From positions 186,001-250,000 of the forward strand of contig NZ_AHCB03000005.1 of the NCBI RefSeq assembly GCF_000238335.3: a stretch of 64,000 nucleotides of DNA, in the 5' to 3' direction. A model generated the notes under the pieces. That model was not told the origin of the DNA. It saw only the letters and a program-made list of their open reading frames with translations, and did no database searches. The translations under genes and the position numbers were made by a program. Positions 24,185 through 34,816 of the stretch are shown here, one piece after another (within the stretch, counting starts at the first letter, position 1; the number at the start of each line of letters is the position of its first letter). The stretch is from Pseudoalteromonas marina. GTDB lineage: Bacteria > Pseudomonadota > Gammaproteobacteria > Enterobacterales > Alteromonadaceae.

Positions 24185-25153
24185 TTACTTGTGATATCCC
24201 AAGCAGGTTTCTACTTCGTTTTTAGATCCTAAAATAACCGCTACACGCTGGTGGATAGCGTCTGGCTGAATATCCATAATACGTTCAGACCCTGTTGAGG
24301 CAATACCACCGGCTTGTTCTACTAGCATAGCCATTGGGTTTGCTTCGTAAAGCAGGCGCAATTTATTAGGTTTATTAGGATCTTTAGTATCAGTTGGGTA
24401 AGTAAATACACCGCCTCGGCTTAGTACGCGATGAACATCGCCTACCATGGCAGCAATCCAGCGCATATTAAAGTTTTTAGCGCGCGGGCCGGCCTCGCCT
24501 TGTAGTAAATCATTTATGTAGTTTTGCATTGCGGGTTGCCAATGACGCTGGTTAGACGCATTAATTGCAAACTCGTTAGTATCAGCAGGTATAGTGGCAA
24601 AGTCCTCTGTTAGTAAAAAGCTCCCTTGGGTTTTATCAAGGGTGAACATACGTGTGCCTTTACCTGTACTAAGCGCCAACATCGTTGATGGGCCATAGAG
24701 TACATAACCTGCCGCAACTTGCTTGTGGCCAGGTTGCATAAAAATAATTTCGTCTGCTGCATCTGAGCCTTCAGGCGCTTCCATAATTGAAAATATAGTC
24801 CCTACCAGCGAGTTAATATCGGTGTTTGACGAACCATCAAGTGGGTCAAATGCCACAATATATTTAGCGTCAGGGTTTCCTGCAACGGTGTAGTCTTCTT
24901 CTTCAGAGGCAATGGCTTTAACGGTGCCCGACTCCAGTAAAATATCTTTTAGTAGCTGATTAGATAATACATCGAGCTTTTTTTGAGTTTCACCTTGAAT
25001 GTTTTCATCAAGTGTTGAGCCCAATACGCCAGAAAGCGCACCTTGGCCAACACGAAACGATATTTCTTTACATGCCGCTAAAATAGTTCGGATTAACGAT
25101 AAAAGTTCTCTTGGGCAACCATCTTCAAGTAATACTGGAGGGAGTCTACGCAT
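24185..25153 (-). CDS. fbp: Class I fructose-1,6-bisphosphatase
   Basis: This 322-residue gluconeogenic enzyme hydrolyses fructose-1,6-bisphosphate to fructose-6-phosphate. Metal and substrate motifs are clear: [16 protein letters not shown] and, near the C-terminus, [20 protein letters not shown]. The ATG at 25153 has AGGA 8 bases upstream; the longer frame to 25183 would add ten residues without a good site. The gene is convergent with the 108-residue hypothetical gene, and the two share a terminator and array H5 between them. Confidence 0.95.
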   Translation of the reverse strand: MRRLPPVLLEDGCPRELLSLIRTILAACKEISFRVGQGALSGVLGSTLDENIQGETQKKLDVLSNQLLKDILLESGTVKAIASEEEDYTVAGNPDAKYIVAFDPLDGSSNTDINSLVGTIFSIMEAPEGSDAADEIIFMQPGHKQVAAGYVLYGPSTMLALSTGKGTRMFTLDKTQGSFLLTEDFATIPADTNEFAINASNQRHWQPAMQNYINDLLQGEAGPRAKNFNMRWIAAMVGDVHRVLSRGGVFTYPTDTKDPNKPNKLRLLYEANPMAMLVEQAGGIASTGSERIMDIQPDAIHQRVAVILGSKNEVETCLGYHK

Positions 25154-25307
25154 TCTATTTTCCTGATAACGTGTTAAAACCAATCATAATGTGAGAGAGA
25201 TTAGTTTAGAGCGCTGAATTTCGTCTTAAATACCTGTATTGTTTAAATACCGCCCTATAATGGGGGCACCTAATCGTACCTAAAACGCCAATAACAAAGA
25301 TAAGATT

Positions 25308-27737
25308 ATGAAAAAAATACCACTACTAAGTTACATATTCTTTACTGTGCTGTGCTCTATCATAACTCAAGCGCACGCAGCAATTAAGTCCATTGATGAA
25401 TTTACTACACAAATGAACCACTTTCCGGGCTACTACTCGTTTTTTTACGATACCCAAAACGGTAAGGTATATTTAAAAGTAGATAAGTTTGAGCAGCAGT
25501 TTTTACTGCAACAAAGCTTGCCATACGGGATTGGCTCAAACGACATTGGACTTGATAGAGGTCAGCTTGGCAACACGCATTTGGTACAGTTTGAGCGCTT
25601 TGGCGATAAAGTCATGCTGCGTGCTGTAAATACTTACTACCGTGCTAACACTAATAACAAAGCCGAGCAGCAAAGTATTAAAGAGGCATTTGCGTCAAGT
25701 ATATTGGCGGGCTTTAAAGTGGTTGCAGAGGATAAAAGTACTGCACTTATTGATTACACGCCTTATTTATTGAGCGATGTACATGGGGTAAGCCGTACAT
25801 TAGCTGCCAGCAAGCAGGGTAATTTTAACCTTGATGAATCACGAAGTGCGGTTTACATGGCGCGCTCAAAAGCTTTTTTAAAAAACACCGAACTTGAAGC
25901 CGTGCTTACATTTAAAGGCGCAAAGCCGGGTGAGTTTGTGCGCCAAGTTAGCGCCGACCCATACACTGTTACCGTGCATATGCACCATTCACTTATTGAA
26001 TTACCTGATGATAATTACATACCACGTAAATTTAACCCGCAATCGGGATTTTGGAGCATTGAACACAAAGATTACGCAGCGCCTTTAGGCGAGTCGATGT
26101 ATGTTCGTTATATACCGCGTCACCGTTTAGCAAAAAAAGATCCGAGCTTACCTATTAGCGAGCCGGTTGAACCTATTGTTTATTATTTAGATCCCGGTGT
26201 ACCCGAGCCAGTTAAAAGCGCCTTACTAGAAGGCGGTAAGTGGTGGAATGATGCATTTAGCGCTGCAGGTTATAAAAACGCGTTTATTGTTAAAGTATTA
26301 CCAACCAATGTTGACCCGATGGATATTCGTTACAACGTGATTCAGTGGGTGCATAGGGCAACACGTGGCTGGTCATACGGAAGCTCAGTTATTGATCCGC
26401 GTACCGGTGAAATATTAAAAGGCCATGTGACGCTGGGATCGCTTCGCGTTCGCCAAGATATTTTAATTGCAGAAGCGCTGGCTGCTCCTTATTTTAAAGG
26501 CGATGAAGTTGCTAAAAACTTACACGCTATGGCGCTTGATCGTATTCGCCAGTTAAGTGCCCATGAAATTGGCCATACATTAGGTATTGCCCATAACTTT
26601 GCGGCATCAGTAAGTGATAGAGCCTCAGTAATGGATTACCCGCACCCATTATTGAGCTTTAATGAACAAGGCAAGCTTGATGTAACACGAGGCTATGCAA
26701 CAGGTATGGGCGTGTGGGATACCCAGGTAATTAAATACGGTTATAGCGACTTTACTAATCAAGATGAAAACGCAGAGCTGGCAGCAATTTTAAAAGAGAA
26801 TAAAGCCAAAGGGCTAGCGTTTATTTCAGACTCTGACGCGCGAGCTAAAGGGGGCGCTCATCCAACTGCTCACTTATGGGATAACGGCGCTAATCCATCA
26901 GAAGAGCTTTTACGCGTTTTAGATGTTCGTAAAAAGGCACTCTCGCAGTTTGGTATTAATAATATTAAGTTGGGTGTTGCGCTATCTCAGTTAGAAGAAA
27001 AGCTTGTACCACTTTATTTATTTCATCGTTTTCAAGTTGAGTCTGTGGTTAAGTTAATTGCAGGTGTAAATTACGAATATGAAACACGCGGTGATGAGCC
27101 AGTCCAAGGCGCTCAGGTTGTTGATAAGCAAGTGCAACAAGATGCAGTTAATGCCATTTTAGCAACGCTTACTGCCAAAAATTTAGTTATACCTGAATCG
27201 GTATTATCGTTGATTCCGCCAAAAGCATATGGTGAGTCTAAATCGCGCGAAAGCGTAGTGGGGCGTACAGGGTTAACACTTGATGCAATGGCTTTACCAG
27301 AGGTGGCAGTGCAGCATAGTTTATCGTTGTTGCTTAATCCACAGCGCTTAAATCGTTTAGCGCAACAACAAGCCCGTAATAACCAGTTTTACAGTTTAGA
27401 TGCGTTATTAAAGCAGTTGTATAGCCATGTTTATAATGTATCGTCGCCCGACACAATGAAAGGCAAAATAACCCAGCGTATACAGTTTTTAACAGCAAAA
27501 ACGTTTGCTGACTTAGTGGCAAATAATAATGTAAGCCCAGAGGTACAAGCGCAACTTCGTTTTTACTTAGTTAAGTTAAGTGATGACTTTAATCAAAACA
27601 CGATGCTGAGTAATACAAGCACCGGTGAAAGCGCATTTAAGCAATACCTAGCGGTGCAGGTAAAACACTTTTTAGCTAATGGAGAGTGGCCTAATAACTT
27701 TAAGGTTCTACCTATACCGCCAGGTTCACCCATTTAA
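25308..27737 (+). CDS. Secreted zinc metalloprotease, metzincin type (DUF5117/DUF4953 family)
   Basis: This 809-residue protein has a signal peptide ending near residue 24 (ITQAHAA). The DUF5117-like N-terminal domain spans roughly 60-260. The catalytic zinc motif HEIGHTLGIAHN near residue 418 (H-E-x-x-H-x-x-G-x-x-H) and the following Met-turn (SVMDYPHP) place it among metzincins. The C-terminal half fits DUF4953. Location should be periplasmic or outer-envelope. Its substrate is unknown. The start is preceded by AAAGATAAGATT. It stands between fbp (divergent) and the YggN-like gene (same strand, about 150 bases apart). Confidence 0.9.
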   Translation: MKKIPLLSYIFFTVLCSIITQAHAAIKSIDEFTTQMNHFPGYYSFFYDTQNGKVYLKVDKFEQQFLLQQSLPYGIGSNDIGLDRGQLGNTHLVQFERFGDKVMLRAVNTYYRANTNNKAEQQSIKEAFASSILAGFKVVAEDKSTALIDYTPYLLSDVHGVSRTLAASKQGNFNLDESRSAVYMARSKAFLKNTELEAVLTFKGAKPGEFVRQVSADPYTVTVHMHHSLIELPDDNYIPRKFNPQSGFWSIEHKDYAAPLGESMYVRYIPRHRLAKKDPSLPISEPVEPIVYYLDPGVPEPVKSALLEGGKWWNDAFSAAGYKNAFIVKVLPTNVDPMDIRYNVIQWVHRATRGWSYGSSVIDPRTGEILKGHVTLGSLRVRQDILIAEALAAPYFKGDEVAKNLHAMALDRIRQLSAHEIGHTLGIAHNFAASVSDRASVMDYPHPLLSFNEQGKLDVTRGYATGMGVWDTQVIKYGYSDFTNQDENAELAAILKENKAKGLAFISDSDARAKGGAHPTAHLWDNGANPSEELLRVLDVRKKALSQFGINNIKLGVALSQLEEKLVPLYLFHRFQVESVVKLIAGVNYEYETRGDEPVQGAQVVDKQVQQDAVNAILATLTAKNLVIPESVLSLIPPKAYGESKSRESVVGRTGLTLDAMALPEVAVQHSLSLLLNPQRLNRLAQQQARNNQFYSLDALLKQLYSHVYNVSSPDTMKGKITQRIQFLTAKTFADLVANNNVSPEVQAQLRFYLVKLSDDFNQNTMLSNTSTGESAFKQYLAVQVKHFLANGEWPNNFKVLPIPPGSPI

Positions 27738-27884
27738 TTTTATAAGGGCGCAGGTTAACACGCCCTGAGCTTTAAACGCCTTTATAAGCAGCGCTTCGAT
27801 AGTATCGATCGCTGTTTTTTCTTGCATAAAATTGGTTTTTTGTTAACCTACTTGCCTTCCATTTTTTGTCTTTTTGAGGTGTAT

Positions 27885-28658
27885 ATGGCGTTTTTATCTC
27901 GTGCGATTTTATCGCTGCCCATTGCACTTTCAAGTATCGCTGCCTTTGCTCAAAAACCGTGTGATGTTGAACTCAGACATGGTCTAATTATTACCGATGA
28001 CGTAATACGTATTGTTGATAAAGGCCAAACACGAGTACAAATTAACAACAATAACCAGCTGTTTATTCGTGGGTACTGGGTTGATTTAGGTGAAGATGAA
28101 AGCAAAGTGCTCGAGCAATTTAGCCAAGGTATTCGCCAAACAGTACCCGAGCTTGTAAATTTAGCCACCGACGGTGTTAATTTAGGGCTGAGTGCTATTG
28201 AGCAGGTGGTTGAAGGCATGTCGGATAAAGAGCCTGAAGTACTTAAAACCCAACTGCAATACGTAGAACGCGCGTTGATGGATAAGTTTAAGCGAGGCGA
28301 CGACTTTTTTTTTATAGCTCCGCAATCACTTTCTCAAATTGATGACTTTTTTACAAAAGAAATAAGCCAAAAAATCCACTCGGCGGTTCATGGCTCGTTA
28401 GGTGCTATTTTAGTGTCTTTAGGGGATGCGTTTAAATCGCGTGAAGGCAATATTGAGGATCGCATTAACGATATGGGTCAACGCATGGATATCATCACGA
28501 AAGAGATTGATAAGTCATTGCAAAAAAAAGCAGACCAATTAGAGCTAAAAGCGTCAGAATATTGCGAATACCTTAACACGTTAGATGTCACTGAATCTCG
28601 CTTACAAGCGATTGTACCGGGCATGGCAGACTTTGATTTAGTGCAAATTAAATCGTAA
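27885..28658 (+). CDS. YggN-like DUF2884 periplasmic protein
   Basis: This protein of about 257 residues has a signal peptide (MAFLSRAILSLPIALSSIAAFA) and the family pattern CDVELRHGLIITDDVIRI followed by long helices. GAGGTG directly before the ATG at 27885 supports this start; the frame extends to 27822 but lacks a site there. Family function is unknown (YggN in Escherichia coli). It is convergent with rsuA 27 bases away; no strong terminator is visible in that short gap. Confidence 0.85.
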   Translation: MAFLSRAILSLPIALSSIAAFAQKPCDVELRHGLIITDDVIRIVDKGQTRVQINNNNQLFIRGYWVDLGEDESKVLEQFSQGIRQTVPELVNLATDGVNLGLSAIEQVVEGMSDKEPEVLKTQLQYVERALMDKFKRGDDFFFIAPQSLSQIDDFFTKEISQKIHSAVHGSLGAILVSLGDAFKSREGNIEDRINDMGQRMDIITKEIDKSLQKKADQLELKASEYCEYLNTLDVTESRLQAIVPGMADFDLVQIKS

Positions 28659-28685
28659 GGGAAAGTGGTTCTTTATCAGACCGCC

Positions 28686-29384
28686 CTATAGTTTTATCTC
28701 ATCCTCGGTTAACAAGCGGTATTCGCCTGGCGCTAAGTTTTCATCTAACGTAATACCCGCAATTTGCTCACGGTGTAATTCAACCACTTTGTTATCCACG
28801 GCATAAAGCATGCGCTTTACCTGATGGTACTTTCCTTCACTAATTGATAAGCGTAAACCGTAATTAGCTAAGCGCTCAGCAATAGCGGGGCGTGTGGCAT
28901 CTTTTTCATTATGTAGCATAACGCCTTCGCGTAATTGCTCAAGCGCTTCGTCGGTAATTGGTTCTTGGGTTTCAACTAGGTATGTTTTAAATTTATTACT
29001 GCGTGGTGAGGTAATTTTATGTGACCAGTCGCCATCGTTAGTGATAATGACTAAGCCTGTTGTGTCAATATCTAATCGGCCAGCCACATGAAAGTCACTC
29101 ATATTTGGCTCATCAAGCAGATCAAACACGGTTTTGTGTAAGTCGTCACTATTTGCGCACACATAGCCAACAGGCTTATTTAGCATAAAATAACGTTTAC
29201 CTAAAAATACTAATGGCTCACCGTTATGTAATACGGCATCGTCTTTTGCTAACTGAAAGTTATGTGCTGTGATCAACTCACCATTTACGCTTACTTCTTT
29301 ACGCTTAATACTGGCGCGAGCTTGCGTGCGCGGTACTTCTGCTAAGTGGCTAATAAATTTATCTAAGCGGCAAGGGAATTTCAT
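28686..29384 (-). CDS. rsuA: 16S rRNA pseudouridine synthase RsuA
   Basis: This 232-residue enzyme has an N-terminal S4 RNA-binding domain (RLDKFISHL...RKEVSVNGE) and a pseudouridine synthase domain with the catalytic Asp in AGRLDIDTTGLVIITNDG and the KYHQVKRM motif. It is expected to modify U516 of 16S rRNA. Family members RluE/RluF are close alternatives, but the length and S4 domain fit RsuA. Confidence 0.9.
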   Translation of the reverse strand: MKFPCRLDKFISHLAEVPRTQARASIKRKEVSVNGELITAHNFQLAKDDAVLHNGEPLVFLGKRYFMLNKPVGYVCANSDDLHKTVFDLLDEPNMSDFHVAGRLDIDTTGLVIITNDGDWSHKITSPRSNKFKTYLVETQEPITDEALEQLREGVMLHNEKDATRPAIAERLANYGLRLSISEGKYHQVKRMLYAVDNKVVELHREQIAGITLDENLAPGEYRLLTEDEIKL

Positions 29385-29484
29385 TTTGGTTCACATTTTT
29401 AGTCGGCTACAATGGCCGCGATTATAGCCGATAGTGAAATACCATGACAGTGCACTATGCGGTAAAACTACGTTCCACCCAATA

Positions 29485-29514
29485 AAAAAGCACGTTGAGT
29501 TAAACGTACTTTTT
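29485..29514 (-). terminator. Terminator downstream of galE
   Basis: An imperfect stem ACGTT/AACGT with flanking A- and T-runs reads as a bidirectional terminator, about 40 bases past the galE stop codon on the minus strand. Confidence 0.75.
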
Positions 29515-29551
29515 ATAATATTAATGAGCGTTTTACTACTTGGTCGTCGCT

Positions 29552-30568
29552 TTACTTACTGTAGCCGTTTGGGTTATTTGACTGCCAACGCCACGTGTCT
29601 TGCATCATTTCATCGATTCCGCGTTTAGCTTCCCAGCCCAGCTCATTAAGGGCTTTTTCTGGTGCGGCGTAACAGGCAGCAATATCGCCAGGGCGACGAG
29701 GCGATACTTGATAAGGCACGGCTTGGTTACTCGCTTTAATAAATGCATTAACCATTTGCAGAACAGAATAGCCATTACCCGTACCAAGGTTATATACAAG
29801 TGCACCCGTATTTGTAGCTATTTTATCAAGCGCTTTTAAGTGGCCAATAGCTAAATCTACAACGTGAATGTAGTCGCGCACGCCTGTGCCATCAATGGTG
29901 TCGTAATCATCACCAAATACGGCTAACTGCTTGAGTTTACCCACTGCTACTTGAGCAATGAAGGGTAATAAATTATTAGGAATGCCATTAGGATCTTCAC
30001 CAATTAGGCCCGATTCGTGAGCACCTACTGGATTAAAGTAACGCAAAATAGCAAACGCAAAGCGCTCGTCAGATTTAGCTATATCTTGCAGCATCATTTC
30101 AACCATTAACTTTGACGTACCGTATGGGTTAGTTGTGCCACCCACTGGGAAGTCTTCTTTAATCGGTAAACTGGCTGGGTCACCGTAAACGGTGGCAGAT
30201 GAGCTAAACACTAACTTAAATACGCCCGCATCTCGCATAGCATCAACCAAAGTTAATGTGCCCTGCACATTATTTTGATAATACTCTATTGGTTTAGCAA
30301 CCGATTCGCCAACTGACTTTAAGCCTGCAAAATGAATAACACTGTTAACGGTATGCTTTGCAAATACTGAATCTAAAAAAGCTTTATCGAGGATGTCACC
30401 TTGATAAAAAGTTACTTCTTTACCCGTAATTTGTTTAACGCGAGCCAGAGACTCTTGCGATGAATTTGCTAAATTATCTATAACAACAACATTACTTCCT
30501 TGTTGCAAAAGTTCTAAAACAGTATGCGAGCCAATATAGCCTGCGCCACCGGTTACTAAAATAGTCAT
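29552..30568 (-). CDS. galE: UDP-glucose 4-epimerase
   Basis: This 338-residue extended SDR enzyme interconverts UDP-glucose and UDP-galactose. It has [10 protein letters not shown] at the N-terminus, [13 protein letters not shown], a catalytic YGTSK and [17 protein letters not shown], all classic GalE signatures. The ATG at 30568 is preceded by CGGAGC; the frame extends upstream to 30613 but adds nothing conserved. It is solitary and probably supplies galactose donors for the envelope glycans. Confidence 0.96.
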   Translation of the reverse strand: MTILVTGGAGYIGSHTVLELLQQGSNVVVIDNLANSSQESLARVKQITGKEVTFYQGDILDKAFLDSVFAKHTVNSVIHFAGLKSVGESVAKPIEYYQNNVQGTLTLVDAMRDAGVFKLVFSSSATVYGDPASLPIKEDFPVGGTTNPYGTSKLMVEMMLQDIAKSDERFAFAILRYFNPVGAHESGLIGEDPNGIPNNLLPFIAQVAVGKLKQLAVFGDDYDTIDGTGVRDYIHVVDLAIGHLKALDKIATNTGALVYNLGTGNGYSVLQMVNAFIKASNQAVPYQVSPRRPGDIAACYAAPEKALNELGWEAKRGIDEMMQDTWRWQSNNPNGYSK

Positions 30569-30839
30569 GAAAGCTCCGTAGGGTTCTTTATTCAATTGTT
30601 TTAATTTCAACATAAAATGGCATAGTTTACATGCTTTATATTTAATTTTTAGTTTGCAAAGAAGATGATTTAAAGTAGTTTTAAAAGGTACATCAGATTA
30701 CATTTTGTTCGTTTATAATTACATTTAACAACTATGATTAAGTTATAGTTAATATATATCTGTTAGAGTTATTTAATTAAGGTAAGCAACAAAGTCAAAC
30801 CATATACATTGTGTTATGGATTACTGTTTGGAGATAGCT

Positions 30840-31331
30840 ATGAACTCAGTTACTAAAATTTCGATGGCACTGTGTGTTGTATTGCCACTATTCACAAATG
30901 CTGGCGAGTCTGCAGTTAAGTGGCATGACTTTAAAGACTATCGCGATGTGCGTGCATCAAACCAAACTAAAGCGTCTTACCATAAGCAAATTACTAAGCA
31001 GTTTGAAAAACATTTTTCCAAGCTTGCTGAGCAACTACCAAAAGATTATAAGCTGAATGTCGAAATTACAGATATCGATTTAGCTGGTGATGTACGTTTT
31101 AGTGGCACAAGTGAAATTCGCGTTGTTGAACCTATTTTTTTCCCACGTATTAATCTGAACTATTCGTTAGTTAATCAAGAAGGCGATGTAATAAGTGAAG
31201 CAAACGATGTTGAACTTAAAGACATGGGCTTTATGGATAGGATAAGAAGAGGCCGAGAGGAGTCATTTGACCACGAAAAAAGATTACTCACAGAGTGGTT
31301 TGGCGAACAAGTATTAACAAGTATTGATTGA
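30840..31331 (+). CDS. DUF3016 family secreted protein
   Basis: This 163-residue protein has a signal peptide (to about residue 22, TNAGE) and a DUF3016 domain: VKWHDFKDYRDVR, LPKDYKLNVEITDIDLAGDVRF and the C-terminal HEKRLLTEWF. GGAG lies 7 bases before ATG 30840; an ATG at 30816 is in frame but less well placed. Function is unknown; the family appears periplasmic. Confidence 0.85.
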   Translation: MNSVTKISMALCVVLPLFTNAGESAVKWHDFKDYRDVRASNQTKASYHKQITKQFEKHFSKLAEQLPKDYKLNVEITDIDLAGDVRFSGTSEIRVVEPIFFPRINLNYSLVNQEGDVISEANDVELKDMGFMDRIRRGREESFDHEKRLLTEWFGEQVLTSID

Positions 31332-31370
31332 GTTAACTTGCCGCTTAAGAGCGGCAAGTGATTAACTTTG
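31332..31370. terminator. Hairpin in the convergent gap after the DUF3016 gene
   Basis: AGTTAA-CTTGCCGCT and AGCGGCAAG-...-TTAACT form a long nested stem ending just before the minus-strand gene's stop. T-runs are short, so termination efficiency is uncertain. Confidence 0.6.
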
Positions 31371-31371
31371 G

Positions 31372-31662
31372 TTATTTAAACGTGGCAAGTAAAGTGAGTA
31401 ACTGTTGTAATTTAATGACGGTCGTTTTTAACTTTTCTTCGTTAAAGCCATCGTTTGATAAACTTTCTACGTCGGCTGCAACGTCTAGTACATAGGGTTT
31501 GAAACGCTTTGCTTCAAAGTCGAAACCAGCGTCTTTTCCAAATAAGGCTTTAAATTTACCATGGCCTTGTTGTTGTAATTCGTCTAGTTTTTTGTCGGCA
31601 TCAAGTGCCTGACGATAAACAATTTTTAAGTTAGCGTTGAGTTGTTCAATTATAGAATCCAT
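31372..31662 (-). CDS. Small helical protein, possibly PriC-like
   Basis: A 96-residue, mostly helical, soluble protein: LNANLKIVYRQALDADKKLDELQQQG, then FKALFGKDAGFDFEAKRFKPYVLDVAADVESL. The pattern is loosely reminiscent of the primosomal protein PriC, but PriC is usually about twice as long and I cannot assign it. A convergent hairpin lies next to its stop codon. It is divergent from the small gene at 31734. Confidence 0.65.
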   Translation of the reverse strand: MDSIIEQLNANLKIVYRQALDADKKLDELQQQGHGKFKALFGKDAGFDFEAKRFKPYVLDVAADVESLSNDGFNEEKLKTTVIKLQQLLTLLATFK

Positions 31663-31733
31663 GGTTTTCCTAAAGCTTTGTACTGCATGGCCGATATAAT
31701 ACGTGGATTACATTTAAAAGTCAGGTTAGTAAT

Positions 31734-31943
31734 ATGAATATATCAGGTTCAAGTTTACCCGTTATGTCAGGGGCTAGCGAAAGCGGTGAAGTTTACAGCG
31801 CTTCTTTGGCTAAAAAACAGCAACAGGCTGACGGCGCAGCTGCGCTTGCACTAATTGAAGGTGCTGCGCAATCATCAAGTGCGCAAACACCGGCTAAATC
31901 GGTGACTGCTACACTTGGTAATAACATAAACGTATACGTTTAA
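31734..31943 (+). CDS. Small YjfB-like putative motility protein
   Basis: This 69-residue protein has an Ala/Gln-rich helical centre (ASLAKKQQQADGAAALALIEGAAQ) and ends TLGNNINVYV. The closing L-G-x-x-I-[DN]-[IV] and the small size resemble the YjfB family of putative motility proteins. There are no flagellar genes nearby. It begins after TTAGTAAT and is convergent with epmB, 8 bases away. Confidence 0.6.
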   Translation: MNISGSSLPVMSGASESGEVYSASLAKKQQQADGAAALALIEGAAQSSSAQTPAKSVTATLGNNINVYV

Positions 31944-31951
31944 ATGTCGTT

Positions 31952-32965
31952 CTAAATGAGTTTGAGATCGATAGGGGTTTTACTTTTTTGACCGCCTATT
32001 TCTCTTACTAATTTAGGCACTAAAAATCCGGGCAGAGCTTTTAAAAGCTCTGCCATTATTTTTATCGCTTGCTCCTCGTCAATATCAAAGTGACTTGCGC
32101 CTTCAACTTTATCTAGCAAATACAAATAATATGGCAGCACGTCGGCATCAAATAACGCTTCACTTAAATTTATTTGTGCGTCAACCGTATCGTTCACGTC
32201 TTTTAAAATAACCGCTTGGTTTAATAGCATAACGCCTGCATGCTTAAGCTTTTGCATTGCGGCTTTAAACTCATCATCTATTTCGTTGGCGTGATTTATA
32301 TGGTTTATAAATACAATTTTTAGCGGTGATTTTTGTAAGCGGGCACATAGCTCGTCGGTAATTCTCGCAGGTATTACGACAGGCAAACGGCTGTGTATTC
32401 GCATACGTTTTATTTGTGGTAATTTTTCAAGCTCATCTAAAAACCAGCTAATGGCATCGTCTTTTGCCATTAGCGGGTCGCCACCACTTAAGATCACTTC
32501 GTTTATATTGATATCTGACTTTATGTAGCTCAGCGCATCTAGTAGGCTTTTTTTATTAAGTTGGTTTTCTTGATACGGAAAATGACGTCTAAAACAATAT
32601 CGACAATTTACCGCGCAACCGGTTTTAAACATAACTAAAACACGCGATTTATACTTATGTAAAATCCCAGGTTGATCGTTGTCTTGCTCAAGCAAAGGAT
32701 CTTTATTAAACCCCGATTTTTTTAAAAACTCTTGATGACGAGGCATAACTTGCAGTAAAAGAGGATCGTTTGCATCACCTTTGCGCATTTTTTTTATAAA
32801 GGGCACTGGCACCCGTACTGGAAATAAACTGCGAGCTTTTAGGTCGTTTTCATGGACTTGGCTCGATAAACCAACCATTTCAAGCAAGGTTTTTGGACAG
32901 GTAACTACATTTGCTAATTCTTTTTGCCAGTTTTTATGCAAATTTGCTTCATTTCTTTGTATCAT
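31952..32965 (-). CDS. epmB: EF-P beta-lysylation protein (lysine 2,3-aminomutase-like radical SAM)
   Basis: The 337-residue radical SAM enzyme has the cluster motif [15 protein letters not shown] and [11 protein letters not shown], and resembles KamA. EpmB converts (S)-alpha-lysine to (R)-beta-lysine, which EpmA attaches to Lys34 of elongation factor P. The divergent efp gene starts only 41 bases away and epmA follows efp, completing the modification set. ATG 32965 is used here; a GTG at 32971 would add two residues. Confidence 0.95.
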   Translation of the reverse strand: MIQRNEANLHKNWQKELANVVTCPKTLLEMVGLSSQVHENDLKARSLFPVRVPVPFIKKMRKGDANDPLLLQVMPRHQEFLKKSGFNKDPLLEQDNDQPGILHKYKSRVLVMFKTGCAVNCRYCFRRHFPYQENQLNKKSLLDALSYIKSDININEVILSGGDPLMAKDDAISWFLDELEKLPQIKRMRIHSRLPVVIPARITDELCARLQKSPLKIVFINHINHANEIDDEFKAAMQKLKHAGVMLLNQAVILKDVNDTVDAQINLSEALFDADVLPYYLYLLDKVEGASHFDIDEEQAIKIMAELLKALPGFLVPKLVREIGGQKSKTPIDLKLI

Positions 32966-33006
32966 TGGCACGTAGATTACTCGAAAAAATTAAAATAGAG
33001 GAAACG

Positions 33007-33573
33007 ATGGCGAATTATAGCACCAACGAGTTCAAGGGCGGCCTAAAAATTATGATGGACGGCGAGCCTTGCAGTATCTTAGAAAATGAAATGGTAAAAC
33101 CTGGTAAAGGCCAAGCGTTTAACCGTGTTCGTATCCGTAAGCTTATTTCTGGCAAGGTACTTGAAAAAACCTTTAAATCAGGTGAATCGGTTGAGGGTGC
33201 TGATGTAATGGATACGGACTTAGCGTACCTATACACAGACGGTGAATTTTGGCATTTCATGAATAACGAAACATTTGAGCAAATTGCTGCTGACGAGAAA
33301 GCATTAGGCGATGCTGGCAAGTGGTTAGTTGAAAACGATGTATGTACTATCACACTATGGAATGGCAGCCCAATTGCAGTTACTCCACCAAACTTTGTAG
33401 AGCTTGAGATCACTGAAACAGATCCTGGCCTAAAAGGTGATACAGCGGGCACGGGTGGTAAACCAGCAACGCTTAGCACGGGTGCGGTAGTACGCGTTCC
33501 ATTATTCGTTCAAATTGGCGAAGTAATTAAAGTAGACACCCGCAGTGGTGAATACGTAGGCCGTGTTAAGTAA
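33007..33573 (+). CDS. efp: Translation elongation factor P
   Basis: The 188-residue length is canonical. The modified lysine is Lys34 in [15 protein letters not shown], and the C-terminal segment has [19 protein letters not shown] relieves ribosome stalling at polyproline stretches. GAGGAAACG precedes the ATG. Its promoter must lie within the first part of the divergent epmB gene or the 41-base gap. A terminator at 33626-33653 separates it from epmA. Confidence 0.98.
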   Translation: MANYSTNEFKGGLKIMMDGEPCSILENEMVKPGKGQAFNRVRIRKLISGKVLEKTFKSGESVEGADVMDTDLAYLYTDGEFWHFMNNETFEQIAADEKALGDAGKWLVENDVCTITLWNGSPIAVTPPNFVELEITETDPGLKGDTAGTGGKPATLSTGAVVRVPLFVQIGEVIKVDTRSGEYVGRVK

Positions 33574-33625
33574 TATTTAACGCAGCTTAATAATACCAAC
33601 CCACTTAAGTAAGGGGGGAGGTATA

Positions 33626-33653
33626 AATCCCAGCCTAAGCTGGGATTTTTTTT
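33626..33653 (+). terminator. Terminator between efp and epmA
   Basis: AATCCCAGC pairs with GCTGGGATT around a CTAA loop, followed by eight T residues. The epmA ribosome-binding site (GGAGAAA) begins directly after the T-run, so epmA expression may depend on readthrough or a promoter in this short spacer. Confidence 0.95.
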
Positions 33654-33662
33654 GGAGAAAAT

Positions 33663-34637
33663 ATGTCATCAACACTTTGGGCGCCCAGCGCAGATATAAA
33701 AACATTAAAACAACGCGCAGATATTTTACGCACGATTCGTGAATTTTTTTACGCGCGAGATGTAATGGAAGTAGAAACACCGAGCTTAAGTGCAGCGAGT
33801 GTTACTGACGTTCACTTAGCAAGTTTTAATACTTCATTTATGGGCCCTGGGCATGCTGATGGTTTGCCGCTTTATTTACAAACATCCCCCGAGTTTGCAA
33901 TGAAGCGCTTGTTAGCGGCGGGCTCAGGTTCTATTTTTCAGCTTTGCAAAGCATTTAGAAATGAAGAGGCGGGCAGCCATCATAATCCTGAGTTCACTAT
34001 GCTTGAGTGGTATCGTCCTGGGTTTGACGAATTTGCATTGATGGATGAAATGGATGAGCTAATGCAGTGTGTACTTAATGTTGAGCCAGCAACGCGTATT
34101 ACTTATCAGGATGCATTTAAACAAGTATTAGGCCTAGATCCATTGACAGCATCTTTAGAGCAACTTAAGGCGCGTGCTTGTGAGCATGGCTTTGCTGACA
34201 TAGCTAAAAACGAAACTCACAAAGATACCTTGCTACAGCTGTTATTTTGTATGAAAGTAGAGCCAAGCATTGGCCAAATTAAACCCTGTTTTGTTTATCA
34301 CTTTCCAGCATCCCAAGCGGCATTAGCGCAAATCTGTGAGCACGATGAGCGAGTCGCTGGTCGTTTTGAATTCTATTATAAAAATATGGAGCTTGCGAAT
34401 GGCTTTAATGAGCTAACCAACGCAACAGAACAAGCAAAACGCTTTGATGAAGATAACCAGTATCGTGAAGCGCACGGTTTAAATCAAGTTCCGATGGATA
34501 CCCGTTTAATTGCAGCATTGGAGCACGGTTTACCGCAATGTTCAGGCGTAGCATTGGGGATTGATAGGCTGGTAATGCTCGCAACTAACAAAGACAGAAT
34601 TAAAGATGTAATTGCCTTTGATGTAGATAGAGCCTGA
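33663..34637 (+). CDS. epmA: EF-P lysine lysyltransferase (PoxA/GenX)
   Basis: This 324-residue truncated class II lysyl-tRNA synthetase homologue lacks the anticodon-binding domain. Motif 2 region [10 protein letters not shown] and motif 3 [12 protein letters not shown] are intact. EpmA activates (R)-beta-lysine and ligates it to EF-P Lys34. GGAG before the ATG overlaps the end of the efp terminator. Confidence 0.97.
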   Translation: MSSTLWAPSADIKTLKQRADILRTIREFFYARDVMEVETPSLSAASVTDVHLASFNTSFMGPGHADGLPLYLQTSPEFAMKRLLAAGSGSIFQLCKAFRNEEAGSHHNPEFTMLEWYRPGFDEFALMDEMDELMQCVLNVEPATRITYQDAFKQVLGLDPLTASLEQLKARACEHGFADIAKNETHKDTLLQLLFCMKVEPSIGQIKPCFVYHFPASQAALAQICEHDERVAGRFEFYYKNMELANGFNELTNATEQAKRFDEDNQYREAHGLNQVPMDTRLIAALEHGLPQCSGVALGIDRLVMLATNKDRIKDVIAFDVDRA

Positions 34638-34649
34638 TACTAGCCCTAT

Positions 34650-34770
34650 AAGCGCACAGCTTGCTGGCGCGTTAAAGCGAAGCTTTGAAAGGTTGTTTGA
34701 TTATATCGGTCATACTTAGCTTAAATTAATTAGAAGCGTTGTTTCACATGTGAGCAAGCTCGACGTCTTA
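34650..34770. repeat. Degenerate element B (B5) after epmA
   Basis: AGCTTGCTGGCGCGTTAAAGC at the left and TGTGAGCAAGCTCGACGTCT at the right correspond to the two halves of element B, with a longer and decayed middle. It directly precedes the shared hairpin terminator and heptamer array H6. A similar right half lies at 44785-44806. Confidence 0.6.
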
Positions 34771-34773
34771 AAT

Positions 34774-34807
34774 AAAAACACCGCGCTTTAATTAAGCGCG
34801 GTGTTTT
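34774..34807. terminator. Bidirectional terminator between epmA and the TonB receptor gene
   Basis: ACACCGCGCTT pairs with AAGCGCGGTGT around a short AT loop, with an A-run before and a T-run after. It is in a convergent gap 9 bases before heptamer array H6. Confidence 0.93.
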
Positions 34808-34816
34808 CTAATCTTT

